5,000 bases of DNA from Oscillospiraceae bacterium. GTDB lineage: Bacteria > Bacillota > Clostridia > Oscillospirales > Oscillospiraceae. Where the stretch lies: positions 1-5,000 of the forward strand of contig JAHHRR010000077.1 in NCBI GenBank assembly GCA_020025655.1, given 5' to 3'. The translations under genes were made by a program, and so were the position numbers. The notes beneath the pieces are model-generated. The model had not been told where the DNA came from and did not search any database. It saw only the letters and a list, made by a program, of their open reading frames with translations. Shown here piece after piece: positions 1-4,650 of the stretch (position 1 is its first letter; each line of letters begins with the position of its first letter).

Positions 1-1356
1 TGCCAGAATATCACCGAGGGTGTGATCTGGAAGCAGCTTCTTTCATTCTTCTTTCCTATTCTGCTGGGTACTTTCTTCCAGCAGATGTACAATACTGTTG
101 ATACTATAATAGTAGGTCGTGCGGTAGGCACTCAGGCACTGGCGGCTGTTGGTGCCACATCTGCCCTTATAAATCTGGTGAGCGGCTTCTTTATGGGCCT
201 TAGCACCGGTATTACCGTCATAGTTTCCCAGACCTACGGCGCCCGGGACAAAGAAGGCGTTTCACGCTCTATACACACCGGAATGGCTCTGTCTCTGGTG
301 CTTGGAGTTATAATTAGCTTTATAGGCATTTTTGCAGGCCCGTGGATTCTCCGCATGACAAAGGTTCCTGAAAGCTGCTATAACGAGGCGGTACTTTATA
401 TTCATATCTATTTTTCCGGCTCTATTGCCTTCATGGTTTATAATATGGGAGCCAGCATACTGCGAGCACTTGGAGATTCCACCCGCCCTACAATATTCCT
501 TATAATTGCTTGTGTTGTAAATATTGTTATGGATATTGTGTGCGTTGTGTGGTTTAAAATGGGCATTGCAGGTGCAGCCGTTGCAACTGTGCTTTCCCAG
601 TGTGTCAGCGCAATTCTGGTCGTTATCACCATGATGAAGCAGCCTGATGAGACAAAACTGAGATTAAAACAGCTTAAAATCCACGGCAGACTTATGCGCC
701 GAGTCCTCACAATCGGTATTCCCGGCGGATTGCAGTTTATAACCTTTGACCTTTCAAACCTGCTTATTCAGTCCAGCGTCAACTCCTTCGGTGAGGCAAC
801 CATTGCCGCATGGACTTCATACCAGAAAACCGATGCTCTCAGCTGGATGATACTAAACTCCTTCTCTGTTGCAGCCACAACATTTGTAGGCCAGAACTAC
901 GGCGCACAGAAGTATGACCGTATCCGCCGCAGTGTATGGACCTGTATCGGCATGAATGCGGTGGCAGTTGTGCTTACAAGCAGCATTATTCTGCTGTTCC
1001 GCGAACCTATTCTGGGCATCTATACTACCGACAGAAATGTTATTGCAATCGGCGCGAGCGTTATGCTGATGATTATTCCCTTTAATATTACCTTCTGCCC
1101 GGTGGAAGTATTCTCCGGCGCAATGCGCGGTACCGGATATACAATCGTACCGACAGTAGTAAATATACTGTGTGTATGCGTATTCAGAGTGCTGTGGGTA
1201 AAACTTATCGTTTCTCACTGGCACACCCTGTTTACCCTTGCCATGGCATATCCCGTGAGCTGGATGCTGGCACTTATTTTCTTCTCAATTATCTACTTCC
1301 GCGGAAAGTGGCTCACAAAGCCTATTGAAAAGAGCCGTGCAATTTACAATGACTGA
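1..1356 (+). CDS. MATE-family efflux transporter (5' end outside window)
   Basis: Integral membrane antiporter of the multidrug and toxic compound extrusion family, expected to export cationic drugs or metabolites in exchange for Na+ or H+. The frame is open from base 1 (it reads CQNITEG before the GTG at 22), and MATE proteins commonly begin with a short leader followed by xxTEGxIWKQLLxFFFPILLG. The GTG at 22 is therefore internal, the true start lies a few codons upstream, and 451 codons are visible against a usual 440-460. Family hallmarks: FFQQMYNTVDTIIVG in TM1 (about nt 76-120), the GDSTRPT loop closing the first half (about 472-492), IGIPGGLQ opening the second MATE repeat (about 712-738), FVGQNYGAQK (about 883-912) and the AMRGTGYTIVP element (about 1120-1152). 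The two six-helix halves are clear. The closest subgroup from memory is the Gram-positive YoeA/MepA-like MATEs; the substrate cannot be read from sequence. A strong terminator directly follows, so it is probably not co-transcribed with the next gene. Confidence 0.95.
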   Translation, partial: CQNITEGVIWKQLLSFFFPILLGTFFQQMYNTVDTIIVGRAVGTQALAAVGATSALINLVSGFFMGLSTGITVIVSQTYGARDKEGVSRSIHTGMALSLVLGVIISFIGIFAGPWILRMTKVPESCYNEAVLYIHIYFSGSIAFMVYNMGASILRALGDSTRPTIFLIIACVVNIVMDIVCVVWFKMGIAGAAVATVLSQCVSAILVVITMMKQPDETKLRLKQLKIHGRLMRRVLTIGIPGGLQFITFDLSNLLIQSSVNSFGEATIAAWTSYQKTDALSWMILNSFSVAATTFVGQNYGAQKYDRIRRSVWTCIGMNAVAVVLTSSIILLFREPILGIYTTDRNVIAIGASVMLMIIPFNITFCPVEVFSGAMRGTGYTIVPTVVNILCVCVFRVLWVKLIVSHWHTLFTLAMAYPVSWMLALIFFSIIYFRGKWLTKPIEKSRAIYND

Positions 1357-1360
1357 CAGA

Positions 1361-1396
1361 AAAGACCTGATTTCATTTGAAATCGGGTCTTTTTTT
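1361..1396 (+). terminator. Intrinsic terminator of the MATE gene
   Basis: Five bases after the TGA, arms 1361-1374 and 1379-1392 pair over 14 positions (AAAGACC, then one T-G wobble, then GATTTC) around an ATTT loop. The 3' arm runs into seven consecutive Ts at 1390-1396. This is a textbook Rho-independent terminator and separates the MATE transcript from the gene at 1594. Confidence 0.93.
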
Positions 1397-1447
1397 CTTT
1401 GGCAGGGGAGGGAAAAGCTTTTCCGGAAGAAAAGCCAAAGTTTTGGC
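1397..1447. repeat. Cluster of overlapping inverted repeats upstream of the KPR1 promoter
   Basis: Several perfect inverted repeats are nested in 51 bp: CTTTGGC (1397-1403) with GCCAAAG (1434-1440); the 14-bp palindrome GGAAAAGCTTTTCC (1411-1424); CTTTTC (1418-1423) with GAAAAG (1429-1434); and GCCAAA (1434-1439) with TTTGGC (1442-1447), the last ending 5 bp before the -35 box. The segments could form alternative hairpins or hold protein binding sites. Function is unknown. The repeats are seen directly; a regulatory role is inferred from position. Confidence 0.45.
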
Positions 1448-1452
1448 AATTG

Positions 1453-1480
1453 TTGACACAGATTTAAAAAGCTGTATAAT
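1453..1480 (+). promoter_or_regulatory. Sigma-A promoter of KPR1
   Basis: A perfect -35 TTGACA (1453-1458) and a perfect -10 TATAAT (1475-1480) are separated by 16 bp. Transcription should begin near 1486-1488, leaving a leader of about 105 nt before the ATG at 1594. The consensus boxes predict a strong promoter unless repressed. The -10 box lies inside a 15-bp palindrome. Confidence 0.88.
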
Positions 1481-1487
1481 TTATACA
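1473..1487. promoter_or_regulatory. Palindromic candidate operator over the KPR1 -10 box
   Basis: TGTATAA (1473-1479) and TTATACA (1481-1487) form perfect 7-bp arms around a single central T, covering the -10 box and the likely transcription start. Position and symmetry fit a dimeric repressor site. However, a -10 TATAAT is itself partly self-complementary, which inflates the symmetry, so the call is tentative. No regulator gene is visible in the window. Confidence 0.4.
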
Positions 1488-1497
1488 CTAATAAACA

Positions 1498-1545
1498 CCG
1501 CCTTATAATATAATAAATGAAGCTAAATGCTGAAACTTGAGGCGG
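1498..1545 (+). promoter_or_regulatory. GC-rich stem in the KPR1 5' leader
   Basis: CCGCCT (1498-1503) pairs perfectly with AGGCGG (1540-1545), closing a 36-nt A+T-rich loop. The stem starts about 10 nt after the predicted transcript start. The loop carries the start of a 7-codon open frame (ATG 1517-1519, TGA 1538-1540) with no ribosome binding site. No known riboswitch consensus was recognised. It may be an mRNA-stabilising 5' stem or a regulatory fold. Confidence 0.35.
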
Positions 1546-1578
1546 GCTTGATACCTTAATACGTAAAAAATTAAAAAC

Positions 1579-1584
1579 AAGGAG
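1579..1584 (+). promoter_or_regulatory. Ribosome binding site of KPR1
   Basis: AAGGAG ends 9 nt before the ATG at 1594, the optimal distance. This fixes the start codon, which also places the Rossmann GxGAxG motif at residues 7-12 as expected. Confidence 0.9.
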
Positions 1585-1593
1585 AGTTAAAAA

Positions 1594-2577
1594 ATGAAAA
1601 TAGCTATGTACGGCTCCGGAGCCGCAGGCAGTGTTTTTGCCTCATACCTTCGCAGCGGCGGAGCCGAGATTGCTCTTATAGACAGATATAAGGAGCATAT
1701 GGACAAGGTTCGCAGAGACGGCATGAAGTTTACCATTCATGCCAAAAATGAAAATGGTGAGTATAAGGATGTTACAAAGCAGCTTACAGGCTTTGAAACC
1801 TATACAGATGCAGCCGACTGCGGTGTTGTTGATATAGTAATTTTTATGACCAAGGCAACCCAGCTGGAGCAGGCCATTGAGAACGCAAGACCCTGCATTG
1901 GCCCTGAGACTGTGCTTGTGTCTCTGATAAACGGTCTGGGAAATGATGATGAGCTGATGAAAAAGTTCCCTGCCCAGCGCTGTGTAATAGGTTCCGGAGT
2001 AATCGGAACTGCACTTACCGGCCCCGGCGAGTGTGTTTCCACTCCCGCAGGCGGCGTACAGATGAATTTCGGCGGTATTGCCCGTTCCGAGCTTTCCGAC
2101 AGAGCATGTGAATTTATGGAGAAGTGCTTCAGAGCCGGCGGATGCGAGGCCTACTGGCGCAAAGACGATATATATTATTATGTATGGAAAAAGGTTATAA
2201 TAAATTCCGCAGAGAACGCAGTCTGCGCCGCTCTCAGACTTAAAATCCGCTTTGTTGCAGAGGATGAGTTCGGATACCAGCTCTTCAGTCAGGCAATCCA
2301 TGAGACTGCTGCCGTTGCCCGTGCAAGAGGCGTTGACATAGATGCAGACGAGTTTATGGAAAAAGACTTTAAGGATGTTATGACCAACATGGGTGACTAT
2401 TATCCTTCAATGTGTCAGGATATGCTTATGAATAAGCGTCAGACTGAAATTTCCGTTTTAAACGGAAAGATAGTAGAGTACGGCGAGGCTCTGGGTGTTC
2501 CCACTCCCACCAACAAAGTCCTTACCCAGATCATCTCCTGCATACAGAATAACTACGATAACCAGTATAAAGACTGA
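1594..2577 (+). CDS. Ketopantoate reductase (PanE/ApbA) family oxidoreductase, KPR1
   Basis: Predicted cytosolic NAD(P)H-dependent reductase. The family prototype PanE reduces 2-dehydropantoate to pantoate in pantothenate/CoA synthesis, but many paralogues act on other 2-oxo acids. The 327 aa exceed E. coli PanE (about 300). N-terminal Rossmann domain: GSGAAG at 7-12, acidic D30 ending beta-2, MTKATQ with conserved Lys87, and SLING at 110-114. C-terminal helical domain: WKKVIINSAEN, where Lys200, Asn204 and Asn208 match the Lys-x3-Asn-x3-Asn pattern holding the catalytic lysine (Lys176 in E. coli); then SMCQDMLMNKRQTEI at 272-286 with Glu285 in the place of the catalytic Glu256. The spacing from Ser272 to Glu285 appears one residue longer than in E. 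coli PanE (comparison from memory). All key catalytic positions are present, so it should be active. It has its own promoter and terminator, hence is likely monocistronic. No pan genes are nearby and a paralogue lies at 4651, so the substrate may not be ketopantoate; I withhold the panE symbol. Confidence 0.92.
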   Translation: MKIAMYGSGAAGSVFASYLRSGGAEIALIDRYKEHMDKVRRDGMKFTIHAKNENGEYKDVTKQLTGFETYTDAADCGVVDIVIFMTKATQLEQAIENARPCIGPETVLVSLINGLGNDDELMKKFPAQRCVIGSGVIGTALTGPGECVSTPAGGVQMNFGGIARSELSDRACEFMEKCFRAGGCEAYWRKDDIYYYVWKKVIINSAENAVCAALRLKIRFVAEDEFGYQLFSQAIHETAAVARARGVDIDADEFMEKDFKDVMTNMGDYYPSMCQDMLMNKRQTEISVLNGKIVEYGEALGVPTPTNKVLTQIISCIQNNYDNQYKD

Positions 2578-2590
2578 AAGATATAAGATA

Positions 2591-2625
2591 AACGGATCTT
2601 GACCGAAAGGGCAGGGTCCGTTTTT
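2591..2625 (+). terminator. Intrinsic terminator of KPR1
   Basis: Starting 14 nt after the stop codon, arms 2591-2604 and 2609-2622 pair over 14 positions with two G-T wobbles and one A/G mismatch, capped by a GAAA tetraloop closed by C-G. Five Ts follow (2621-2625). It closes the KPR1 transcript. Confidence 0.88.
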
Positions 2626-2857
2626 CGCGTTTTAAAGGGGCTTTTTTTGTACGGCAGGGCGCAGAAATCGGAGCAAACAAGGTGTTAAAAATATGGCAAA
2701 TAAGAGAGAACAGAGAGAATAGGCAGAAAAAGGAAGAGCAGATAAAACACTGTTAAAAAAGTGCCGAATTTTGAACTTTTTTTGAACAAAAAATATGCCC
2801 AAAAGAATTTGAGAGAAAGGTCTCATTAAAGCTTAAAATACCTCAAAAAGTACCATG

Positions 2858-2904
2858 ATTTTACATGTGCGAAATGGCTGTAAGCATTGATACATCAGTA
2901 AAAT
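2858..2904. repeat. Imperfect long hairpin in the intergenic region
   Basis: ATTTTAC (2858-2864) pairs with GTAAAAT (2898-2904); ATGT (2865-2868) continues with ACAT (2892-2895) across a CA bulge. Near the tip AAT/ATT and GCT/AGC pair around a GTA loop with one bulged G (about 2873-2888). No T-run follows, so it is not a terminator. It could be an RNA element, the remnant of a small repeat, or chance in A+T-rich DNA. Confidence 0.3.
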
Positions 2905-2982
2905 TGCACATAAAACAGAGTAATTAAGCGCTGAGAAAAAAGGCTTCGTCGTATTGCACAAAGCATAATCCTTCGTTAAATT

Positions 2983-3011
2983 GTTACAAAATAGACTGTC
3001 TATTTTATAAC
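2983..3011 (+). promoter_or_regulatory. Candidate promoter embedded in a 29-bp near-perfect palindrome (operator)
   Basis: The core AAAATAGACTGTCTATTTT (2988-3006) is a perfect palindrome with 9-bp arms around one central T. After one mismatch (C2987/A3007) the symmetry resumes with GTTA (2983-2986) and TAAC (3008-3011), giving 13 of 14 paired arm positions. A possible -35 GTTACA (2983-2988, 4/6) and -10 TATAAC (3006-3011, 5/6) stand 17 bp apart, so the palindrome fills the spacer, where TetR-type repressors typically bind. The inferred start is near 3018, reading toward the YkvI-type gene 265 nt downstream. An alternative extended -10 (TGCTAAAAT, 3025-3033) lies just after. The symmetry is directly visible; the promoter and regulator class are inferred. 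Confidence 0.5.
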
Positions 3012-3017
3012 TTTGCT

Positions 3018-3204
3018 TGCAATTTGCTAAAATTCCGTATAACATACAAGATAGAAAAACAAAAACGCAATCAGACAGAAACAGTCGAAATTAGTGATAG
3101 TGCACAAAAATACACTAAGTGTTATGTACAGATAGCATAAACCTCTTTTCGCCTGCAAAACGTCAAAAAGCTGAAGTAGTTAGCATGCACTACTTCGTTT
3201 TTTT
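3018..3204 (+). ncRNA. Possible leader RNA or small RNA ending at the terminator before YkvI-type gene
   Basis: If transcription starts at the palindromic promoter, it would give an RNA of about 187 nt ending at the terminator at 3196-3204, or a leader of about 265 nt when the terminator is read through. Small pairings within: TTAGTG (3091-3096) with CACTAA (3113-3118), ACACT/AGTGT (3112-3122), TTATG (3122-3126) with CATAA (3136-3140). These overlap, so they are alternatives. No match to a riboswitch or T-box consensus was recognised. No expression evidence; the boundaries are inferred. Confidence 0.25.
3173..3204 (+). terminator. Intrinsic terminator/attenuator upstream of the YkvI-type gene
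   Basis: GAAGTAGT (3173-3180) pairs perfectly with ACTACTTC (3189-3196) around an 8-nt loop, followed by G and seven Ts (3198-3204). It lies 79 bp before the ATG at 3283 on the same strand, yet no gene precedes it for 595 bp and KPR1 already has its own terminator. It therefore either ends an unannotated small transcript or acts as an attenuator in the leader of the transporter gene. Confidence 0.8.
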
Positions 3205-3266
3205 GCTCTTTTATCGTTTCTCTGCCTGCGTTTTTTGAAAAATTCTGAAATCTGAAAAATATAAAA

Positions 3267-3272
3267 AGTGGG
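3267..3272 (+). promoter_or_regulatory. Weak ribosome binding site of the YkvI-type gene
   Basis: AGTGGG ends 10 nt before the ATG at 3283 and is a poor match to AGGAGG. An in-frame ATG-TAA pair at 3274-3279 rules out a longer N-terminus and sits inside the initiation region. The chosen start gives a short polar N-terminus directly before TM1, as expected for the family. Confidence 0.55.
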
Positions 3273-3282
3273 TATGTAATTT

Positions 3283-4518
3283 ATGGAAACTAAAAATGTA
3301 TCAAAATGTTCATGGGCTGCGGCCTTCGCTGTGGCTTCTGTATGGTTTGGCACACACGTTGGCGGCGGTTTCGCAACCGGTAACCAGGTAATCCAGTACT
3401 TTGCACAGTACGGCTGGACAGCAGCAATCTTCCCCATCATCGCAATGGGTATCCTTGCTATGGTTATGTATGTTGTTATGAGCTTTGCAAAGCTCAAGGG
3501 TTTTGATAACTACAAAGACACTTTCGCAGCTCTCTATCCCAATCCTAAGATGGAAATCCTGTTCGAAATATTCTATATAGTAATTATCCTTGCAGCAGTT
3601 GCAAGTGCAGTTGCCGGTGCAGGCGAAGTTATGGCTAACTTCCTCGGCATTGAGTATGTCGGCTTAGCAAAGTTCCTGTGCAATATTGCTATCGTCGGTG
3701 TTCTCGTTCTTCTCAGCGTATTCGGCATCAAACTTGTTATGGCTGCTTCCACCGTCCTTTCCGTTGCAATCCTCGCAATTACTGCCTGCGTTATCTTCTC
3801 CGGTCTTACCGCTGATATGGACGCTATTACCGCTCAGTACTTAACCGCAAACAACATCGAGCCTATTGCATACACCAGCAACGCATTCGGCTCTATCTGG
3901 AGCGGCATCATCGTTTATGCAGCATTCCAGTGCGTATCCATCGCTCCCATGATCGCAGCTTCCAACGAGCTGAGCATGAAGGGCATCAAGCGTTCCGTAA
4001 TCCTCGGCTGGGTCATGAACGGCGGCGCTCTTGCAGCTTCCGGTTACATGCTCTCCAAGTGGTACCCCGTACTTAAGGCTCTTCAGGTTGCTGGTGTTAC
4101 CGGCTTCACCAACGCTCTCGGTATCCCCAACCAGACCATCCTTAACCTTGTCGGCGTAAGAACTATTCTGGTTCTCTTCAGCCTTCTCCTGTTCTGTGCA
4201 TTCGTTTCCACCTGCGTAACTCTGGTTTACACCATGGTTCAGCGCTTCCAGGGTGTCTGCATGCCTAATGTCATCAAGTCCGAGAAAGTCCGCAGCGCAG
4301 TTGTCGGCTTCGTTGTAATCTGCATCTGCTTTGCACTGTCTCTGCTGGGTCTGTCCAACATCATCAAGTACGCTTACGGCTACGACGGCTACTACGCTAT
4401 CTTCGCTGTTATCCTTCCCGTACTGGTATGGGGTATTCCTAAAGTCAGAGCTCTCAAGGGCGCTCAGAAGGAAGCTAACACCGAGGCAAAGGTTGGCAAT
4501 CTTGTCGCAGACAACTGA
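3283..4518 (+). CDS. YkvI-family (COG3949-like) membrane transporter
   Basis: Polytopic inner-membrane protein of 411 aa with about ten predicted helices, roughly at residues 12-30, 46-68, 91-119, 130-153, 156-175, 203-226, 238-257, 293-318, 338-358 and 369-386, followed by a short charged tail. The glycine-rich GTHVGGGFATGNQ at 23-35 resembles the unwound TM1 of LeuT-fold (APC superfamily) carriers and the GxGFASGQE-type signature of YkvI proteins, which suggests sodium- or proton-coupled uptake of a small organic solute. Substrate is unknown for the family. Placement between two ketopantoate-reductase-like genes suggests a 2-oxo or hydroxy acid or an amino-acid-like precursor (inference). 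Codons strongly favour C-ending Phe, Ile, Tyr and Leu forms, especially in the second half, unlike the MATE gene, hinting at high expression. It is preceded by a terminator-like attenuator. No classical terminator follows, so read-through into the gene at 4651 is possible. Confidence 0.85.
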   Translation: METKNVSKCSWAAAFAVASVWFGTHVGGGFATGNQVIQYFAQYGWTAAIFPIIAMGILAMVMYVVMSFAKLKGFDNYKDTFAALYPNPKMEILFEIFYIVIILAAVASAVAGAGEVMANFLGIEYVGLAKFLCNIAIVGVLVLLSVFGIKLVMAASTVLSVAILAITACVIFSGLTADMDAITAQYLTANNIEPIAYTSNAFGSIWSGIIVYAAFQCVSIAPMIAASNELSMKGIKRSVILGWVMNGGALAASGYMLSKWYPVLKALQVAGVTGFTNALGIPNQTILNLVGVRTILVLFSLLLFCAFVSTCVTLVYTMVQRFQGVCMPNVIKSEKVRSAVVGFVVICICFALSLLGLSNIIKYAYGYDGYYAIFAVILPVLVWGIPKVRALKGAQKEANTEAKVGNLVADN

Positions 4519-4531
4519 TTGAGTTAATCAG
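4515..4531 (+). repeat. Short hairpin overlapping the YkvI-type stop codon
   Basis: CTGATT (4515-4520, including the TGA stop) and AATCAG (4526-4531) are perfect 6-bp arms around a 5-nt loop. No T-run follows, so it is not a classical terminator. A TATAAT hexamer sits at 4537-4542 without a recognisable -35 box. It may protect the 3' end or be chance. Confidence 0.3.
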
Positions 4532-4544
4532 ATACTTATAATTC

Positions 4545-4561
4545 GTTCACACAAGTTCACA
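4545..4561. repeat. Tandem GTTCACA direct repeat
   Basis: GTTCACA occurs at 4545-4551 and again at 4555-4561, a 10-bp period or one helical turn, upstream of the KPR2 promoter region. Such phasing is typical of paired activator or response-regulator half-sites, but two 7-mers can also arise by chance. Confidence 0.3.
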
Positions 4562-4567
4562 TGCAAA

Positions 4568-4612
4568 GGGTTAAAATGATTTGACTTGTAAAAAGTTAAA
4601 TCATTTTAACTC
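4568..4612. promoter_or_regulatory. Strong palindrome/hairpin before the KPR2 -10 box
   Basis: Arms 4568-4587 and 4593-4612 pair over 20 positions with only two G-T wobbles. The perfect core is TTAAAATGATTT (4571-4582) with AAATCATTTTAA (4598-4609), and the loop is GTAAA. No T-run follows, so it is a poor intrinsic terminator. Its right arm covers the -35 region of the KPR2 promoter, fitting an operator; if transcribed from upstream it would form a stable hairpin just before the KPR2 ribosome binding site. TGAGTTAA (4520-4527) is also perfectly complementary to 4606-4613 and could compete with the outer stem. Confidence 0.6.
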
Positions 4613-4624
4613 ACGTTATATAAT
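4596..4624 (+). promoter_or_regulatory. Candidate promoter of KPR2
   Basis: A perfect -10 TATAAT at 4619-4624 has a poor -35 (TTAAAT at 4596-4601, 3/6) 17 bp upstream, inside the right arm of the hairpin. The weak -35 suggests dependence on an activator or low basal activity. Transcription would start near 4631, so the leader would be only about 20 nt, just holding the ribosome binding site. Confidence 0.5.
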
Positions 4625-4635
4625 AATTCATTTTT

Positions 4636-4640
4636 GGAGG
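4636..4640 (+). promoter_or_regulatory. Ribosome binding site of KPR2
   Basis: GGAGG ends 10 nt before the ATG at 4651. It fixes the start, which matches the start of KPR1 residue for residue. Confidence 0.88.
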
Positions 4641-4650
4641 TCAAATTTAA

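Larger units (their letters stand above)
2626..3282. other. Long non-coding, A+T-rich intergenic region before the YkvI-type gene
   Basis: About 650 bp without a convincing gene on either strand. Open frames here are short, start without good ribosome binding sites or encode low-complexity peptides. Contents in order: a purine-rich tract (about 2696-2746), an imperfect long hairpin (2858-2904), an 8-bp direct repeat ATTGCACA at 2903-2910 and 2953-2960, a 29-bp near-perfect palindrome overlapping a candidate promoter (2983-3011), a possible leader with small inverted repeats (about 3018-3172), an intrinsic terminator (3173-3204) and a weak ribosome binding site (3267-3272). The other spacers here are 237 and 132 bp, so the length is notable and suggests regulatory or non-coding RNA content. 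Confidence 0.7.

Noticed and set aside
22..24. GTG as the start codon of the MATE gene
   Set aside because: The frame stays open upstream to base 1 and encodes NITEG, which matches the usual MATE N-terminus, so the start is outside the window.
853..1224. Minus-strand open frame inside the MATE gene
   Set aside because: Antisense shadow of conserved MATE sequence, without a recognisable product.
1642..2301. 219-codon open frame on the minus strand inside KPR1
   Set aside because: It lies fully antisense to a well-supported enzyme gene, has low-complexity Cys/Gly-rich stretches and no family resemblance; it reflects the codon pattern of KPR1.
2633..2648. Second terminator at AAAGGGGCTTTTTTT just after the KPR1 terminator
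   Set aside because: Only a 4-bp stem with a 3-nt loop; too weak to call separately.
2865..2927. 20-codon plus-strand frame (MCEMAVSID...)
   Set aside because: No ribosome binding site upstream, and it coincides with the imperfect hairpin; probably chance.
2833..3045. 70-codon minus-strand open frame in the intergenic region
   Set aside because: Cys/Phe/Leu-rich translation of A+T-rich DNA with no family resemblance; it also runs through the palindrome and the long hairpin.
3235..3265. TTGAAA (3235-3240) with TATAAA (3260-3265) as the transporter promoter
   Set aside because: The spacing is 19 bp, and the start would fall about 10 nt before the ATG, leaving the ribosome binding site outside the transcript.
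2626..3282. CRISPR array, insertion sequence or transposon remnant in the long spacer
   Set aside because: No regularly spaced repeats, no terminal inverted repeats with target duplication, and no transposase fragments were seen.
4331..4522. 63-codon plus-strand frame inside the 3' end of the transporter gene
   Set aside because: Out-of-frame shadow of the transporter's C-terminal helices.
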